Source: Pleurotus ostreatus/Saccharomyces cerevisiae fusant (taxonomy: Eukaryota; Opisthokonta). Taken from it: a stretch of DNA of 19,591 nucleotides. The position numbers and the translations under genes were made by a program. The stretch spans positions 1 to 19,591 of the forward strand of contig JAMQCK010000587.1 of NCBI GenBank assembly GCA_024196135.1, in the 5' to 3' direction. This document shows, one piece after another, positions 17,971 through 19,591 of this stretch. Numbering within the stretch: position 1 is the stretch's first letter; every line of letters begins with the position of its first letter. Below the pieces are notes generated by a model. It searched no databases, had not been told where the DNA came from, and saw nothing but the letters and a program-made list of their open reading frames with translations.

Positions 17971-19151
17971 ATGCCAACAACATCTTCACGTTTGTAAGGA
18001 ACGTGTTATCCGCGCGCCTCAAACGAGTCTGACCCTATTTTGTTGGGTAGGTCAGGCATGGGGAGTCGATGGATAACTTGGTAAGAGATGGTTTTAAAGA
18101 CAAACATGCCAAGCGTCCGAGCCAACCTATAGAAACAAGTCTGGGCAGGATGGAAGGAGTCGCCCTTGTCGAATCACGGTAATACCCAATCTCCTTCCTA
18201 CAAATGAACACCCCTCAACAGGCCTCTTCCCAGGCATGAACGTCAGTACATCGATCCTCCGTCTCTCATAGACCCAGTGTGAACTCTACCTTACAGCAAG
18301 CAAATGCCCTCGCCGCCTCCTTCGCCAACGAGAAGTTCACTGCCATCCTGACCTCGCCCCTAAACCGCGCCCTCTCGACCGCTTCAGCTATTCATGACAG
18401 GCAGGCGCCGCCGAGGCCACCGCTGATACAGAACGACCTGCTCAAGGAGCAGCACTTCGGCGAGGGCGAGGGCAAACCGTATACCGCGGCGCGTACTGGC
18501 AAGACTGGGACAACGCCCAAGTCGGGAGTCACATCTGCGCCGAATGTACAGCAGAACGGGTCACTCGCGCAGCAAGACGGGACGTACGCGCGCAATAGGG
18601 GCGACGACGAGCGTTTCCCTGGGGGCGAAAGTCGGAGAGAGGTGCGAGAGCGAGCAGACAAGACGGTAGAGGAGTTGTTGCTGCCATATATCGGGCTAGA
18701 GGACGAAGACGAGCGACCAACACACATACTAGTTGTCAGCCACGGAATCTACATCCGACATCTAGTGGGCGCGTTGGTCAAGCGGGGAACGCTGGCGAAG
18801 GCGTCAACGGAACGCATAACGCTGCATAATACGGGGTGGGTGAGGGTGGTGGTGGAGAAAGAGGTGAGCAGTCGCAACTTCTACACACAGGCTCTCAAAA
18901 CTGACATTTTAACATTGCAGGGCGACAAGTTACCATGAGCATCACGGAGGTCAACCGACACGACCATTTGAACAGCCTGGTGAGTTTGAATGCGAGCAGT
19001 CGAGCGCTGACCGACTGAGACTCTGCAGGTACGCCAAAAGGGTGGCATCGGAAGCTCTGCGCATGACCCTCGACAGAAAGACCTTCGTGCGTTCTTTGGA
19101 GGGGGCAAGGCTCGCACAACCTCAGCACAGAAGAGGTCAGAGCGCAGGTAG
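17971..19151 (+). CDS. Phosphoglycerate mutase-like histidine phosphatase (two frame problems)
   Basis: Seven-exon model: 17971-17993, 18051-18080, 18133-18178, 18234-18241, 18297-18863, 18921-18979 and 19029-19151. Signatures of histidine phosphatase branch 1 are VRHGES with the nucleophile His (exon 2), WAGWKESPLSNHGMNQA across exons 3-5, LTSPLNRALSTA, FPGGESRREVRERA, and the second catalytic His in VVSHGIYIRHLV. It ends with the blocks EVNRHDHLNSLVRQKGGIGSSAHDP and FFGGGK. It should remove phosphate from a small phosphorylated metabolite; the substrate is unknown. Two problems: the ATG at 17971 is one base out of frame with the NIFTF leading into VRHGES, and exon 6 is entered one base out of frame with the strong donor at 18864. 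A weak donor at 18871 (GTCGCA) would repair the second. Both fit a single lost base. It may be a working gene with sequence errors, or a young pseudogene. Confidence 0.75.
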
Positions 19152-19276
19152 CAGCAGGAACAGAAGAGAAGCAGGGGTTGGACATATATTATTGCAGCTG
19201 AAAGCACGCATACGCATAATATAGCACTGAACTCGAGCATATGAGCATGGACGAACTAGAACAAGAAAACACGCAC

Positions 19277-19591
19277 TCAATGCGTCCCGTACGGGAGGAT
19301 CGCCTTCTTCAGCTTCACGGTCTGCGTGTGGGTCGAGTACGCTGTCTTTCCCAACCTGTTCTTCTGCGCCGGCGTCTTGTTGGTGTTCAAGTGCTGGTGG
19401 AATGCATGTGCCTGCCCAAATACCAGTCAATTTGCTGCAAAGCTTCCGTAGGTGGACGCACGTACGCGCTTGAACTTCCCGGACGGTAGCGAGGTCCAGC
19501 GCTTCTTCGCGCCCTGGTGAGTCTTCATCTTCCCCAGACATGCCGTCGTAGAGAACGAGCGGCTAGGCAGGGCGCACGCCTGCGCCGTCGC
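19277..19591 (-). CDS. Mitochondrial ribosomal protein bL35m (C-terminal part, cut by window edge)
   Basis: Two exons are visible: 19591-19466 and 19411-19277, with the intron at 19412-19465 (54 nt, GTACGT...GGCAG). The 86 visible residues begin inside a mitochondrial presequence (RSFSTTACLG). The bL35 signature follows: KMKTHQGAKKRW, SGKFKR, then across the splice AHAFHQHLNTNKTPAQKNRL. It ends ILPYGTH and a stop at 19277. bL35 is a small, basic protein of the large ribosomal subunit; this copy is nuclear-encoded and imported into mitochondria. The start codon lies beyond the right edge. It converges on the histidine phosphatase gene with 125 bp between stops, and its reading frame is clean. 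Confidence 0.93.

Overview
The window looks like nuclear DNA of a basidiomycete, most likely an Agaricomycete. The evidence is short (about 45-66 nt) GT-AG introns with CTNAC-type branch points in most genes, Agaricomycete-style F-box proteins that open with LPAELW, MYND proteins of the C-x4-C...C-x-C type, and a nuclear gene for mitochondrial ribosomal protein bL35 at the right edge. The taxonomic call is inference. I rebuilt spliced models by matching reading frames to recognised protein families. Nothing was searched against a database.

Left part (1-5077) is an interleaved paralogue cluster. It holds a partial MYND-family gene (minus, cut by the left edge), an intact F-box/LRR-like gene (plus, 1460-2950), and a complete MYND zinc-finger gene (minus, 3139-5077). 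The two MYND-family proteins are clear paralogues and both promoters carry the octamer GTGACACG. Next comes a possible detoxification pair on a shared 648-bp promoter: a nine-exon DHA1-type drug:H+ antiporter (minus, 5337-7315) and a TetX-like FAD monooxygenase (plus, 7964-9208).

The middle (9209-12705) has a repeat-bearing intergenic stretch, a three-finger C2H2 transcription factor with a Ser/Tyr/Pro-rich C-terminal half and a five-fold octapeptide repeat (minus, 9772-11735), and a roughly 1-kb promoter with three phased TCGATTGCT copies. A second intact F-box gene (minus, 12706-14232) is divergent from a two-AN1-finger protein (plus, 14606-15880). That protein ends in a UIM-like helix and a CaaX box, an architecture like animal ZFAND2B/AIRAPL.

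The right part (16241-19151) holds a third F-box copy broken by at least eight frame changes, and a seven-exon histidine phosphatase gene with an 8-nt microexon and two apparent single-base losses. Nearly all frame changes in this ~2.7-kb segment have the sign of one lost base, while the genes on both sides are clean. This points either to a local assembly-quality problem or to local gene decay. The window ends with the 3' part of the bL35m gene (minus).

I found no tRNA, rRNA, transposon, CRISPR array or viral sequence. The best candidates for something undescribed are the interleaved F-box/MYND family with shared promoter elements, the prenylatable AN1/UIM protein, the transporter/monooxygenase pair with its palindrome cluster, and the two microexons.
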